DNA from: Actinomadura craniellae
GTDB lineage: Bacteria; Actinomycetota; Actinomycetes; Streptosporangiales; Streptosporangiaceae
Length of the DNA: 64,000 bases
Direction: 5' to 3'
Assembly (NCBI RefSeq): GCF_003289645.1
Contig: NZ_QLYX01000014.1
Coordinates: 1 to 64,000, forward strand
Shown: in pieces, positions 1-7,775 of the stretch
Layout of the letters: every line of letters starts with the position of its first letter
How positions within the stretch are numbered: position 1 is the first letter of the stretch
The notes under the pieces: model-generated
What the model was told of the DNA's origin: nothing
Seen by the model: only the letters and a program-made list of their open reading frames with translations
Database searches by the model: none
Made by a program: the position numbers and the translations under genes

Positions 1-132
1 ACCTCAGAAACCCAACGCCGCCAAGCACTCCCCACCTGGCTCCACACCTACAACCACCACCGCGGCCACACCGCCCTGGACGGCCAACCACCCGCCAGCC
101 GCGTCACCAACCTGTCAGGACAGAACACCTAG
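1..132 (+). CDS. IS481-type transposase, C-terminal fragment (5' end outside window)
   Basis: The frame is open from base 1 to a TAG at 130-132 and encodes the last 43 residues of a DDE (rve) integrase-core transposase. The segment WLHTYNHHRGHTALDGQPP followed by SRV-N-L is the usual C-terminal tail of IS481-like transposases of actinobacteria. The 5' part lies outside the window, so whether the element is intact cannot be judged. The stop codon overlaps by four bases the stop codon of the convergent membrane-protein gene, so the element ends right against that gene. The sequence TGTCAGGACA near 113-122 looks like a TGT...ACA element end, in which case the last few transposase codons may be host DNA; this is inference. 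Confidence 0.75.
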   Translation, partial: TSETQRRQALPTWLHTYNHHRGHTALDGQPPASRVTNLSGQNT

Positions 133-908
133 CCCGGCCGCCGCGGCTGGTCGCCGCCGCCGAACATCCGGGTCCACTCGCCGCCGCCGTCGTCGTCGCC
201 GGGGGGTGGCTTGGGCCGCTCGGACTGCTGCGCGGGCTCCGGAGACGGTGCCGACGAGCCGTGCCCGAACGCGGGCGGGCCGCCGGGTGCGGACGGCGCG
301 GGCGGCGGCTCATAGGACGGCGGCTCGTAGGACGGCGAAGGCCCGGACGGGGCGGGCGGAGGGCCGGACGGCGCGGGCGCGGCACCGCCCGGGCCGTAGG
401 GCCGGGCCGGGGCGGATCCCTGCTCGTACGGCAGCGGCGGAGCGCCGCCGCCGGACAGGGACGGCCCGAACGGAGCGGGTGGCGGCGGGGCGAGCCGCGG
501 CGTCCTGGCCTGCCAGCGCGACGGCGGCAGCGCGGAGGCGACCAACGCCAGCCCCAGCAGCAGGAGGACCCCCTGGAGGCCGAGGTTCCACAGGGACAGC
601 GTGTAGTCGCCCAGCGGGCCGTCCCGCAGCACCCGCCCGAGGTGCCCGTCGAACCACAGGTACCCCACGGACAGCAGGCTCAGGCCGGGGATCAGGGCGG
701 CCAGCGGGGAGACCCGGGACCCGGCGAGCAGCCCGAGCAGCAGCGCGACCAGGAGGAACACCGCCAGCGCCGTCCACTTGGCGCCGGAGTCGAACATCCG
801 GACGCCCCTCGTCGCCCGCTCGCCCCCGTACGCCAGCCCGGCGAACAGCACGGGTGTGATCAGCAGCCCTACGACGATTCCCAGCCCATGCCGTGCACCG
901 TTGGACAT
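129..908 (-). CDS. Hypothetical membrane protein with proline-rich cytoplasmic tail
   Basis: A 259-residue protein of unknown function. The N-terminal half has four hydrophobic segments at about residues 10-28, 44-62, 66-84 and 107-127, consistent with four membrane helices. From about residue 140 to the end it is a low-complexity Pro/Gly/Ser/Ala tail with repeated SYEPP-type units, followed by an acidic Asp/Gly patch and a short WTRMFGGG end. A strong GAGGAGG ribosome site lies directly before the ATG at 908. The gene ends against the IS481-type transposase, so its last codons may have been altered by the insertion. No catalytic motif is visible. The real-gene call rests on topology, ribosome site and GC3 pattern. 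Confidence 0.7.
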   Translation of the reverse strand: MSNGARHGLGIVVGLLITPVLFAGLAYGGERATRGVRMFDSGAKWTALAVFLLVALLLGLLAGSRVSPLAALIPGLSLLSVGYLWFDGHLGRVLRDGPLGDYTLSLWNLGLQGVLLLLGLALVASALPPSRWQARTPRLAPPPPAPFGPSLSGGGAPPLPYEQGSAPARPYGPGGAAPAPSGPPPAPSGPSPSYEPPSYEPPPAPSAPGGPPAFGHGSSAPSPEPAQQSERPKPPPGDDDGGGEWTRMFGGGDQPRRPG

Positions 909-951
909 CGCGCCTCCTCGCCTGTGGGCACGAGGCTAACGCCGATCCGCC

Positions 952-1986
952 CTACTTGGGAGGATCCAGGCGTCCCAAACCGGGCGGGCTGGTCAGGAAG
1001 CCCAACCCCCAGGAGATGTGCATGGTCGCGTACACCAGCGGCAGCCGCGCCCAGGCCCCGAGCGGCAGCCCGCGGCCGGTGACCGCCCCGCCGGCCACGA
1101 CGCCCGCCGCGTACCCCGCCGGCAGGATCCAGCCCGGCCAGAAGCCGAGGGCCCCGGCCAGGGCGCCCACCGCCATCGCCAGCACCGCGAGCGGCGGCGC
1201 CAGGTAGCGCAGGTTGAGCGTGCCCTGGTGCTCGCGGCCGACCACCCGGCGCCAGCGGCCGGTGTGGAAGTACTGCTTGGCGAGCTGCCGCAGGTTGGGC
1301 CGGGGCCGGTAGGTGACCTGCATCCGCGGGGTGAAGAAGACCTTCCCGCCGCTCTGCCGGATGCGGTGGTTCATCTCCCAGTCCTGGGCCCGGACGAACG
1401 TCTCGTCGTAGCCCCCGACCCGCTCCAGCGCGCTGCGGCGGAACGTGCCGAGGTAGACGGTCTCGACCTCGCCTGCCTCACCGCCGGTGTGGAAGCGGGC
1501 GTTGCCGACCCCCAGCTTGGAGGTCATCGCCCGGGCGACCGCCTGCTCGAAGGAGGTCACGCCCTCGGCCGCCATGATCCCGCCGACGTTGTCGGCGCCG
1601 GTTGCCTCCATCGTCTCGACCGCGGCCCGCACGTAGTCGGCGGGCAGCAGCGAGTGCCCGTCCACCCGCACCACGATCGAGTACTGCGAGGCCTTGATCG
1701 CGATGTTCAGGCCCTGCGGCGTGCGGCCGGTGGGGTTGGGCACCACGATGACCCGGGGATCCTCGGTGGCGAGTTTGTCGGCGATCTCCTGAGTGCGGTC
1801 GCGGGAGGGGCCGACGGCGAGCACCAGCTCCAGCTCGCCCGGGTACTCCTGCGTCAGGATGTGCCTGACCGCGTCGGCCAGATGTCGCTGTTCGTTCAGC
1901 ACCGGCATCACCACCGACACGGCCGGCCATGTCCGGCGTTCGGTGGCGTCGTTTCCTGTGCTCTGCGCGTTGGGGGACGGATTCAT
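952..1986 (-). CDS. Family 2 glycosyltransferase
   Basis: 344 residues. The N-terminal GT-A fold is clear: VSVVMPVLNEQRHL at about 24-37, then nucleotide-sugar binding residues and an acidic metal-site segment VRVDGHS near 107-113. An acceptor-side W-E-M-N-H-R-I-R block sits near residue 205. After that come basic residues and two to three hydrophobic segments near 255-320, suggesting membrane anchoring and transfer to a lipid-linked or cell-envelope acceptor. GGGGGA precedes the ATG at 1986. It is divergent from an LCP cell-wall ligase and close to UDP-glucose dehydrogenase, so a role in a cell-envelope polymer is likely. Sugar donor and acceptor cannot be read from sequence. Confidence 0.85.
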   Translation of the reverse strand: MNPSPNAQSTGNDATERRTWPAVSVVMPVLNEQRHLADAVRHILTQEYPGELELVLAVGPSRDRTQEIADKLATEDPRVIVVPNPTGRTPQGLNIAIKASQYSIVVRVDGHSLLPADYVRAAVETMEATGADNVGGIMAAEGVTSFEQAVARAMTSKLGVGNARFHTGGEAGEVETVYLGTFRRSALERVGGYDETFVRAQDWEMNHRIRQSGGKVFFTPRMQVTYRPRPNLRQLAKQYFHTGRWRRVVGREHQGTLNLRYLAPPLAVLAMAVGALAGALGFWPGWILPAGYAAGVVAGGAVTGRGLPLGAWARLPLVYATMHISWGLGFLTSPPGLGRLDPPK

Positions 1987-2085
1987 GACGGCGCCACGTT
2001 ACTGTACCGACACCAGATCTCAGGCAACGAACGTACGGTTTTTCCGCGTCCCGGGGTCGGGGCGGGCACGGGAGGCGGCGGCCAG

Positions 2086-3714
2086 ATGGCAGGCGAAGAC
2101 GACGTCGAACGCTTTTTCCGGCCGCGGCCGGAGTCCGCGCCCGGGGCGGAGGTCCCGGTGGACGAGCGGCCCGAAGGGGTCTCGGTCGACGGCGTGCCGG
2201 CGCCGCGGGTGGCCGTCGACGCGCGGTCCGCCCGGCGGCGCCCCGGGACCCGCTCCTCGGTCGCGGGCGCCCGGCGGCAGCGCCGGTTCCTGATGGTGAC
2301 CGGGGCGATGTCCGCGTTCGTCCTGCTGACCTCGGGCGGCGCCTGGGCCTTCCAGGGGTACGTGCTCGGCTCGCTGGACAAGATCAACCCGTTTGCCGGG
2401 CTCGGTGACGACCGGCCGGACGGCGGGCCCAAGGGCACGATGAACATCCTGGTGGCCGGGGTCGACCGGCGGGCGGGCCTGTCCCAGTCGCAGATCAGGC
2501 GGCTCAAGCTGGGCAGGTTCGAGGGCGAGCGCTCCGACACGCTGATGCTCGTGCACGTCTCCCGTGACCGCGACAAGGTCTCGGTGGTGAGCTTCCCCCG
2601 CGACTCGCTCGTCACCATCCCGTCGCACCGGTCGAACGGCACCGAAGGCGCCAAGGGCACCCGGGTCGGCGCCCGGCAGGGCAAGCTCAACTGGGCTTAC
2701 ACCTACGGCGGGCCCCAGCTGGCCATCGAGACCGTGGAGCGCTCGACCGGCATCCGGATCGACCACTACGTCGAGGTGAACTTCCTCGGCTTCCTGAAGA
2801 TGGTCGACACCCTCGGCGGCGTCGACGTCTGCACCGAGCAGCCCGTCAACGACCCCAAGAGCGGCCTGGTGCTCAACGCCGGGACCACCCACGTGAACGG
2901 CGAGCAGGCGCTGGCGTACGCGCGGGCCCGGTACACCCTGCCCGGCGGCAGCGACCTGGGCCGGGTGGAGCGGCAGCAGCGGTTCCTGGCCTCGATGATG
3001 AAGCAGGCGCTGAGCACGTCGACGCTCAGCGACCCGGTCAAGGCGACCCGGTTCCTGAACGCCACGCTCGGCGCGATCCGGATCGACGAGAAACTCGCCG
3101 ACGAGCTGCCCGACCTGGCCAAGCAGATGAAGAACCTGTCCACCGACAACGTGACCTTCACGACCGTCCCGCTGTCGGACGAGAACCACATGACGTCGAT
3201 CGCCGGGTCGGCCCCGCAGTCCACGGTGCTGTGGGACCAGACCCGGGCCTACGACCTGTTCCGCAAGATCAACCGGGATGAGCCGCTGGTCGAGCGGGCG
3301 GCGACCCCGACGCCCACCCCCACCAGGGACCCCAACACGCCCACCGTGCCGCCGGCCCGGATCCCGGTGGTGGTCCGCAACGCCCACGGCACGGTCGGGC
3401 TGGCCGCGCGGGCCGGCGGCGACCTGCGCGAGGTGGGCTTCCCGGTCACCGTCGCCCCGGGGGTCGCCCGCCGCGGCCTCACCACCACCACGATCCAGTA
3501 CGGCCCCGGCCGCGCCGACTCCGCCAGGACCCTGGCCGCCGCCATCCCCGGCGCCAGGCTGAAGCAACTGCCCGCCCTCGGCGACCGCATCCAGGTCCTC
3601 GTCGGCTCCGACTGGAAGGGCGCCCGGAAGGTCACCGTCGCCGGGGCCACCCCCACGCCGAGCGCCAGCCCGCGCTCCGAGCCGCGCACCGCCACCCAGA
3701 ACGTCTGCAAGTGA
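2086..3714 (+). CDS. LytR-CpsA-Psr (LCP) family cell-wall glycopolymer ligase with LytR_C domain
   Basis: 542 residues from the ATG at 2086, chosen because GGAGG lies about ten bases upstream and because the N-terminus then has a cytoplasmic tail, one membrane helix (about residues 70-90) and an exported catalytic domain. LCP enzymes transfer lipid-linked polymers such as arabinogalactan or teichoic-acid-like polymers to peptidoglycan. Family motifs are present: NILVAGVDRR, then RSDTLMLVHV, SFPRDSLV, GGVDVC and YARARYT with the conserved arginines. A Thr/Pro linker (about 405-425) leads to a C-terminal LytR_C domain (about 425-515). The frame stays open far upstream, but that part is antisense to the glycosyltransferase and is not coding. 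Confidence 0.9.
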   Translation: MAGEDDVERFFRPRPESAPGAEVPVDERPEGVSVDGVPAPRVAVDARSARRRPGTRSSVAGARRQRRFLMVTGAMSAFVLLTSGGAWAFQGYVLGSLDKINPFAGLGDDRPDGGPKGTMNILVAGVDRRAGLSQSQIRRLKLGRFEGERSDTLMLVHVSRDRDKVSVVSFPRDSLVTIPSHRSNGTEGAKGTRVGARQGKLNWAYTYGGPQLAIETVERSTGIRIDHYVEVNFLGFLKMVDTLGGVDVCTEQPVNDPKSGLVLNAGTTHVNGEQALAYARARYTLPGGSDLGRVERQQRFLASMMKQALSTSTLSDPVKATRFLNATLGAIRIDEKLADELPDLAKQMKNLSTDNVTFTTVPLSDENHMTSIAGSAPQSTVLWDQTRAYDLFRKINRDEPLVERAATPTPTPTRDPNTPTVPPARIPVVVRNAHGTVGLAARAGGDLREVGFPVTVAPGVARRGLTTTTIQYGPGRADSARTLAAAIPGARLKQLPALGDRIQVLVGSDWKGARKVTVAGATPTPSASPRSEPRTATQNVCK

Positions 3715-3723
3715 GCTCGGCGG

Positions 3724-4893
3724 CTACTTCAGCAGCTGGCGGGACATGACGACGCGCTGGATCTGGTTGGTGCCCTCGTAGATCTGGGTGATCTTGGCGT
3801 CGCGCATCATCCGCTCGACCGGGAAGTCGCGGGTGTAGCCGTAGCCGCCCAGCAGTTGGACGGCGTCGGTGGTGATCTCCATCGCCACATCCGAGGCCAG
3901 GCACTTGCAGGCCGAGGAGATGAAGGTCAGGTCGGGGATGCGCTCGCCCAGCATGGCCCGCTCGGACTTGATCGCGGCGTGGTAGGTGAGCTGCCGGGCG
4001 CCCTCCAGCTTCATCGCCATGTCGGCGATCATGAACTGGACGCCCTGGAAGTCGGCGACCGGGCGGCCGAACTGGCGGCGCTCCTTGACGTAGCCGATCG
4101 CGTAGTCCAGCGCCCCCTGCGCGATGCCGAGGGCCTGGGCGGCGATGGTGATCCGGGTGTGGTCCAGGGTGGCCAGGGCGGTCTTGAAGCCGGTGCCCTC
4201 GGCGCCGACCATCCGACTGGCGGGGATCCGCACGTCCTCCAGGATGACCTGGCGGGTCGGCGAGCCCTTGATGCCGAGCTTGCGCTCCTTGGGGCCGAAC
4301 GACACGCCCGGGTCGGATTTCTCCACCACGAACGCGGAGATGCCCTTGGCGCCCTGCTCCGGGTCGGTCACCGCCATCACCGTGTAGTACTCCGACACGC
4401 CGGCATTGGTGATCCACATCTTGGCGCCGTTGAGCACGTAGTCGTCGCCGTCGCGCACCGCCCGGGTCCGCATGCTCGCGGCGTCCGAACCCGCCTCGGC
4501 CTCCGACAGGGCGTAGGAGAACATCGCCTCGCCGCGCGCCAGCGGCGCCAGGTACCGCTTCTTCAGCTCCTCCGAGCCCGACAGCAGCAGCGGCACCGTG
4601 CCCAGCTTGTTCACGGCCGGGATCAGGGACGAGGACGCGCAGGCGCGCGCCACCTCCTCGATCACGATCACCGTGGCCAGCGCGTCCGCGCCCGCCCCGC
4701 CGTACGCCTCGGGGATGTGCACCGCGTGCAGGTCGTTCTGTACCAGCGCGTCATGCGCCTCCTGCGGGAAGTCGGCGGTCTCGTCCACCTCCGCCGCACC
4801 AGGGGCGATCTTGGCGTCGGCGAGGTCCCGGACCGTCCGGCGGAGGAGTTCATGCTCCTCGGAGGGGGAATACGCGGGGAAGTCGGCACTCAT
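3724..4893 (-). CDS. Acyl-CoA dehydrogenase (FadE25-like)
   Basis: 389 residues from ATG 4893; this start gives the usual family N-terminus (EEHELLRRTVRDLA). FAD-dependent alpha-beta oxidation of acyl-CoA thioesters. Visible motifs are the FAD/substrate loop YALSEAEAGSDAAS near 125-140, the ITNAG segment, and YEGTNQIQR at the C-terminus. The position of the catalytic glutamate in short/medium-chain enzymes corresponds to the IYEGTN region. It lies in the same LCP-to-purE interval where M. tuberculosis carries fadE25, to which it is probably orthologous (from memory). It is convergent with the LCP gene (9 bases) and divergent from UDP-glucose dehydrogenase. A longer upstream frame with several Met/Arg residues is less likely to be translated. 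Confidence 0.92.
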   Translation of the reverse strand: MSADFPAYSPSEEHELLRRTVRDLADAKIAPGAAEVDETADFPQEAHDALVQNDLHAVHIPEAYGGAGADALATVIVIEEVARACASSSLIPAVNKLGTVPLLLSGSEELKKRYLAPLARGEAMFSYALSEAEAGSDAASMRTRAVRDGDDYVLNGAKMWITNAGVSEYYTVMAVTDPEQGAKGISAFVVEKSDPGVSFGPKERKLGIKGSPTRQVILEDVRIPASRMVGAEGTGFKTALATLDHTRITIAAQALGIAQGALDYAIGYVKERRQFGRPVADFQGVQFMIADMAMKLEGARQLTYHAAIKSERAMLGERIPDLTFISSACKCLASDVAMEITTDAVQLLGGYGYTRDFPVERMMRDAKITQIYEGTNQIQRVVMSRQLLK

Positions 4894-4983
4894 GCCCCGA
4901 ATGCTACCTAGCAGTAGACTTCGCCGGCGGCAAGGGGCCATGGTCATCATGCCGCGCCTGACACCACGGAGAGGAGTGTGATC

Positions 4984-6309
4984 GTGACGCACCGGCTGAC
5001 GGTGATCGGGACCGGCTATCTAGGCGCCACCCATGCCGCCTGCATGGCCGAACTCGGCTACGAAGTGCTCGGCCTCGACGTCGACCGGACGAAGATCGAT
5101 CGGCTCTCCGCCGGCGACCTCCCCTTCTACGAGCCGGAGCTCGAACCGCTGCTGCGGCGCAACCTCGCCACCGGGCGGCTGCGCTTCACCACCTCCTTCG
5201 ACGAGGTCGCCGGGTTCGGGGACGTGCACTTCCTGTGCGTGGGCACCCCCCAGCGGGCCGGCGAGTACGCCGCGGACCTCGGCTACCTGGACGCCGCCGT
5301 CGACGCCCTCGCCCCCCGGCTGCGCCGGCCCTGCCTGGTGGTGGGCAAGTCCACCGTCCCGGTCGGCACCGCCCGGCGGCTGGCCGGCCGGCTGGCCGAA
5401 CTGTCACCCGTGGGCGAGGACGCCGAACTCGCCTGGAACCCCGAGTTCCTGCGCGAGGGCTTCGCCGTCCAGGACACGCTGCACCCCGACCGGATCGTCG
5501 TCGGCGCGCCGCTCGGCGCGGACCGGGCGACCAAGGCGCTGCGCGAGGTCTACGCGCCGATGACCGCCGCGGGGACGCCGTTCCTCGTCACCGACTACGC
5601 GACGGCCGAGCTGGTCAAGGTGTCGGCCAACGCCTTCCTCGCCACCAAGATCTCGTTCATCAACGCGATGGCCGAGGTGTGCGAGGCCACGGGCGCCGAC
5701 GTGACCAAGCTGTCGGAGGCGCTGGCCCACGACGACCGGATCGGCGGCAAGTTCCTCGGCGCCGGGCTGGGTTTCGGCGGCGGCTGCCTGCCCAAGGACA
5801 TCCGCGCGTTCATGGCGCGGGCCGGCGAGCTCGGCGTCGACCAGGCACTGTCCTTCCTGCACGAGGTGGACGCGATCAACACCCGGCGCCGGGTCCGCAT
5901 GGTCGATCTGGCCCGGGAACAGCTCGGCGGCTCCTTCCGCGGCCGCACGGTCGGGGTGCTGGGCGCCGCCTTCAAGCCGAACTCCGACGACGTGCGCGAC
6001 TCACCCGCCCTCGACGTCGCCGCGGCCATCCGCACCCAGGGCGCGCACGTCACCGTGTACGACCCCCGGGCGCTCGACAACGCCCGGCGCGTCCACCCCG
6101 ACCTGGCCTACGGCGGGTCCGCGCTGGACGCGGCCCGGGACGCGCACGCCGTGCTGCTGCTCACCGAGTGGCCCGAGTTCCGCGACATGGACCCGGACAC
6201 GCTGGGCTCCGTCGTCACGGAACGCAACATCGTCGACGGCCGCAACGCCCTCGACCCCGACCGCTGGCGCACCGCCGGCTGGACCTACCGCGCCCTCGGC
6301 CGCCCCTGA
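4984..6309 (+). CDS. UDP-glucose/GDP-mannose dehydrogenase family protein
   Basis: 441 residues. Oxidises a nucleotide sugar (probably UDP-glucose) to the uronic acid with two NAD+, supplying precursors for envelope polysaccharides. The Rossmann motif VIGTGYLGATHAA is at residues 7-19; the catalytic cysteine is C268 in GFGGGCLPKD; the C-terminal domain has GAAFKPNSDDVRDSP. The start is placed at GTG 4984 because GGAGAGGAG ends seven bases before it. A GTG at 4978 would sit almost on the ribosome site. It is divergent from the acyl-CoA dehydrogenase. The 225 bases downstream contain two copies of the 50-bp palindromic element. Confidence 0.9.
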   Translation: MTHRLTVIGTGYLGATHAACMAELGYEVLGLDVDRTKIDRLSAGDLPFYEPELEPLLRRNLATGRLRFTTSFDEVAGFGDVHFLCVGTPQRAGEYAADLGYLDAAVDALAPRLRRPCLVVGKSTVPVGTARRLAGRLAELSPVGEDAELAWNPEFLREGFAVQDTLHPDRIVVGAPLGADRATKALREVYAPMTAAGTPFLVTDYATAELVKVSANAFLATKISFINAMAEVCEATGADVTKLSEALAHDDRIGGKFLGAGLGFGGGCLPKDIRAFMARAGELGVDQALSFLHEVDAINTRRRVRMVDLAREQLGGSFRGRTVGVLGAAFKPNSDDVRDSPALDVAAAIRTQGAHVTVYDPRALDNARRVHPDLAYGGSALDAARDAHAVLLLTEWPEFRDMDPDTLGSVVTERNIVDGRNALDPDRWRTAGWTYRALGRP

Positions 6310-6404
6310 CAACCGGTCCCGGCCACCACCCCTGACCGCCGCCCCTCCGGCCCGGGGCACCACGCACCCCACACCGGCAATCACGCGCAGGCGTCGGCGT
6401 TCGC

Positions 6405-6454
6405 TGATCCTTCAGCATCCAGGGCGCCATGGCACACCGAATGCCGAAGGATCA
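6405..6454. repeat. 50-bp palindromic element, copy 1
   Basis: A 50-bp imperfect palindrome starting TGATCCTTC and ending GAAGGATCA, with an inner GGCGCCATGGC core. Copies 1 and 2 lie in the convergent gap between UDP-glucose dehydrogenase and the CoA-binding protein. The outer arms pair over 14 positions with one A/C mismatch, which becomes a G.U pair if the minus strand is read as RNA. Confidence 0.85.
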
Positions 6455-6477
6455 CCTGGTGAGGGCGCATGCGGCCG

Positions 6478-6527
6478 TGATCCTTCAACATCCAGGGCGT
6501 CATGGCGCACCGGATGCCGAAGGATCA
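6478..6527. repeat. 50-bp palindromic element, copy 2
   Basis: Same length and ends as copy 1, 23 bases further on, with left arm TGATCCTTCAACATCC and right arm GGATGCCGAAGGATCA. The two arm mismatches are both A/C on the plus strand, equal to G.U on the minus-strand RNA. The centre is GTCATGGC. Confidence 0.85.
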
Positions 6528-6534
6528 CGGGACG

Positions 6535-6954
6535 TCAGCGGCGGAGGGACCATTCGACGGCGGGGCAGCGGTCCATGACGACGTCGAGGCCGGCGGCCAG
6601 GGCGCGCTCGGCGGCGGCCTCGTCGATCACGCCGAGCGGGAGCCAGACGGCCTTGGCGCCCCTGGTGATGGCCTCGTCGATCACCCCGCCGGCATGTTCG
6701 GAGCGCCGGTAGACCCCGACGACGTCGATCTGGACGTCACCGGGCACGTCGGTCAGGGAGGCGTAGGCGGGCTCGCCCAGCACGGGCTCCCGCGCGGGAT
6801 GTACCGGGATGATCCGCTTCCCCCGGTGCTGGAGCAGCATCGCCTGGTCGTACACGGTCCGGTGCGGGTTGTCCGCCAGCCCGACGAACGCCCACACCCG
6901 CGAGTCGCCGAGCAGTCGCTCGATCACGTCCTGGTCCGCATACCGATCGCTCAT
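6535..6954 (-). CDS. CoA-binding domain protein (Rossmann fold)
   Basis: 139 residues from the ATG at 6954, the start that gives the common MSDRYAD-type N-terminus. Stand-alone CoA_binding domain related to the N-terminal part of succinyl-CoA synthetase alpha subunits. The motif VWAFVGLADNPHRTVYDQA contains the nucleotide-binding loop. A PVHPAREPVLGEPAY segment follows, then VVGVYRRSEHAGGVI, and VWLPLGVIDEAAA near the end where such proteins often bind CoA. Function is unknown, possibly a CoA-dependent regulator. It is flanked on both sides by pairs of the 50-bp palindromic element, so its transcript probably starts and ends inside repeat DNA. Confidence 0.85.
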   Translation of the reverse strand: MSDRYADQDVIERLLGDSRVWAFVGLADNPHRTVYDQAMLLQHRGKRIIPVHPAREPVLGEPAYASLTDVPGDVQIDVVGVYRRSEHAGGVIDEAITRGAKAVWLPLGVIDEAAAERALAAGLDVVMDRCPAVEWSLRR

Positions 6955-7000
6955 GCATCGCACAACAGCGGACCCGGCCCGTTCGTTCCGGCTCCTCCGC

Positions 7001-7050
7001 TGATCCTTCAGCACCCAGGGCGCCATGGCGCACCGAAAGCTGAAGGATCA
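7001..7050. repeat. 50-bp palindromic element, copy 3
   Basis: Identical ends and length to the other copies. The outer arms TGATCCTTCAGC and GCTGAAGGATCA pair perfectly over 12 positions. The core GCGCCATGGCGC is a perfect 12-bp palindrome. It lies upstream of the CoA-binding protein gene and downstream of purE. Confidence 0.87.
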
Positions 7051-7071
7051 GCTGGTGGGAGCCTGCGACCC

Positions 7072-7121
7072 TGATCCTTCGGCATTCGAGGCGCCATGGC
7101 GTGCTCGGAGCCGAAGGATCA
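7072..7121. repeat. 50-bp palindromic element, copy 4
   Basis: Arms TGATCCTTCGGC and GCCGAAGGATCA pair perfectly. Compared with copy 3 both partners of one pair have changed (A-T to G-C), a compensatory change. It is 14 bases before the purE stop codon and could serve as purE terminator. Confidence 0.87.
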
Positions 7122-7135
7122 GCCGGTGGGAAGGG

Positions 7136-7639
7136 TCACGGGTGGGAGCGGTGCTCGCGCAGGCGGGCGCCCTTGGCCTTGGCCTGGGCGTGCAGGTCCC
7201 GCTGGAAGGCTTCCATGCGGGTGCGCAGGGGCTCGTCCGCCGCCGCCAGGATGCGGACCGCCAGCAGGCCGGCGTTGCGGGCCGCTCCGACCGCGACCGT
7301 GGCGACCGGCACTCCGGCCGGCATCTGCACGATCGACAGCAGCGAGTCCATGCCGTCGAGATACTTCAGCGGCACCGGCACGCCGATCACCGGGAGCGGG
7401 GTGACCGAGGCGAGCATGCCCGGCAGGTGCGCCGCACCACCCGCTCCGGCGATGATCGCACGCAGTCCCCGGCCGGCCGCCTCAGATCCGTACGCGATCA
7501 TGTCGTGGGGCATCCGGTGCGCCGAGACCACATCGGCCTCGTAGGGCACCTCGAACTCCTCCAGCGCCTCGGCCGCGGCCCGCATCACCGGCCAGTCGGA
7601 GTCGCTGCCCATCACCACACCGACCACCGGTGCCGTCAT
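7136..7639 (-). CDS. purE: N5-carboxyaminoimidazole ribonucleotide mutase, PurE class I
   Basis: 167 residues. Converts N5-CAIR made by PurK into CAIR in purine synthesis. The family signature is intact: [11 protein letters not shown] near residue 9, SAHRMP with the catalytic histidine, and [14 protein letters not shown]. The ATG at 7639 has an AAGGAAGGG ribosome site, so the upstream in-frame ATG codons are not needed. It lies 136 bases downstream of purK on the same strand, the usual actinobacterial purK-purE pair. Two 50-bp palindromes follow its stop codon. Confidence 0.96.
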   Translation of the reverse strand: MTAPVVGVVMGSDSDWPVMRAAAEALEEFEVPYEADVVSAHRMPHDMIAYGSEAAGRGLRAIIAGAGGAAHLPGMLASVTPLPVIGVPVPLKYLDGMDSLLSIVQMPAGVPVATVAVGAARNAGLLAVRILAAADEPLRTRMEAFQRDLHAQAKAKGARLREHRSHP

Positions 7640-7775
7640 CGGTTCCCTTCCTTTCGCCCGCCCCATGTCCGCGCTCCTTCCCGACAAGGCTCACGCACTC
7701 GGCTCTCCTCCCGGGGAGCGGAGCATCCCGCTGATCCTCGTGCCCCCACCCGTCCCGCGGGTCCGCTGCGCGGGT

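Noticed and set aside
2029-2045. Possible SOS box (GAAC...GTT-like) between the glycosyltransferase and LCP genes
   Set aside because: The spacing and right half-site do not fit GAAC-N4-GTTC, and the genes are not SOS-type.
1018-2085. Open frame continuing 356 codons upstream of the LCP start
   Set aside because: It is the antisense shadow of the glycosyltransferase gene; the ribosome site and domain layout support ATG 2086.
6431-7100. Small ORFs starting at the ATG in the centre of the 50-bp palindromes
   Set aside because: The ATG arises from the palindromic CCATGG core on both strands; the encoded peptides run into neighbouring genes or shadows.
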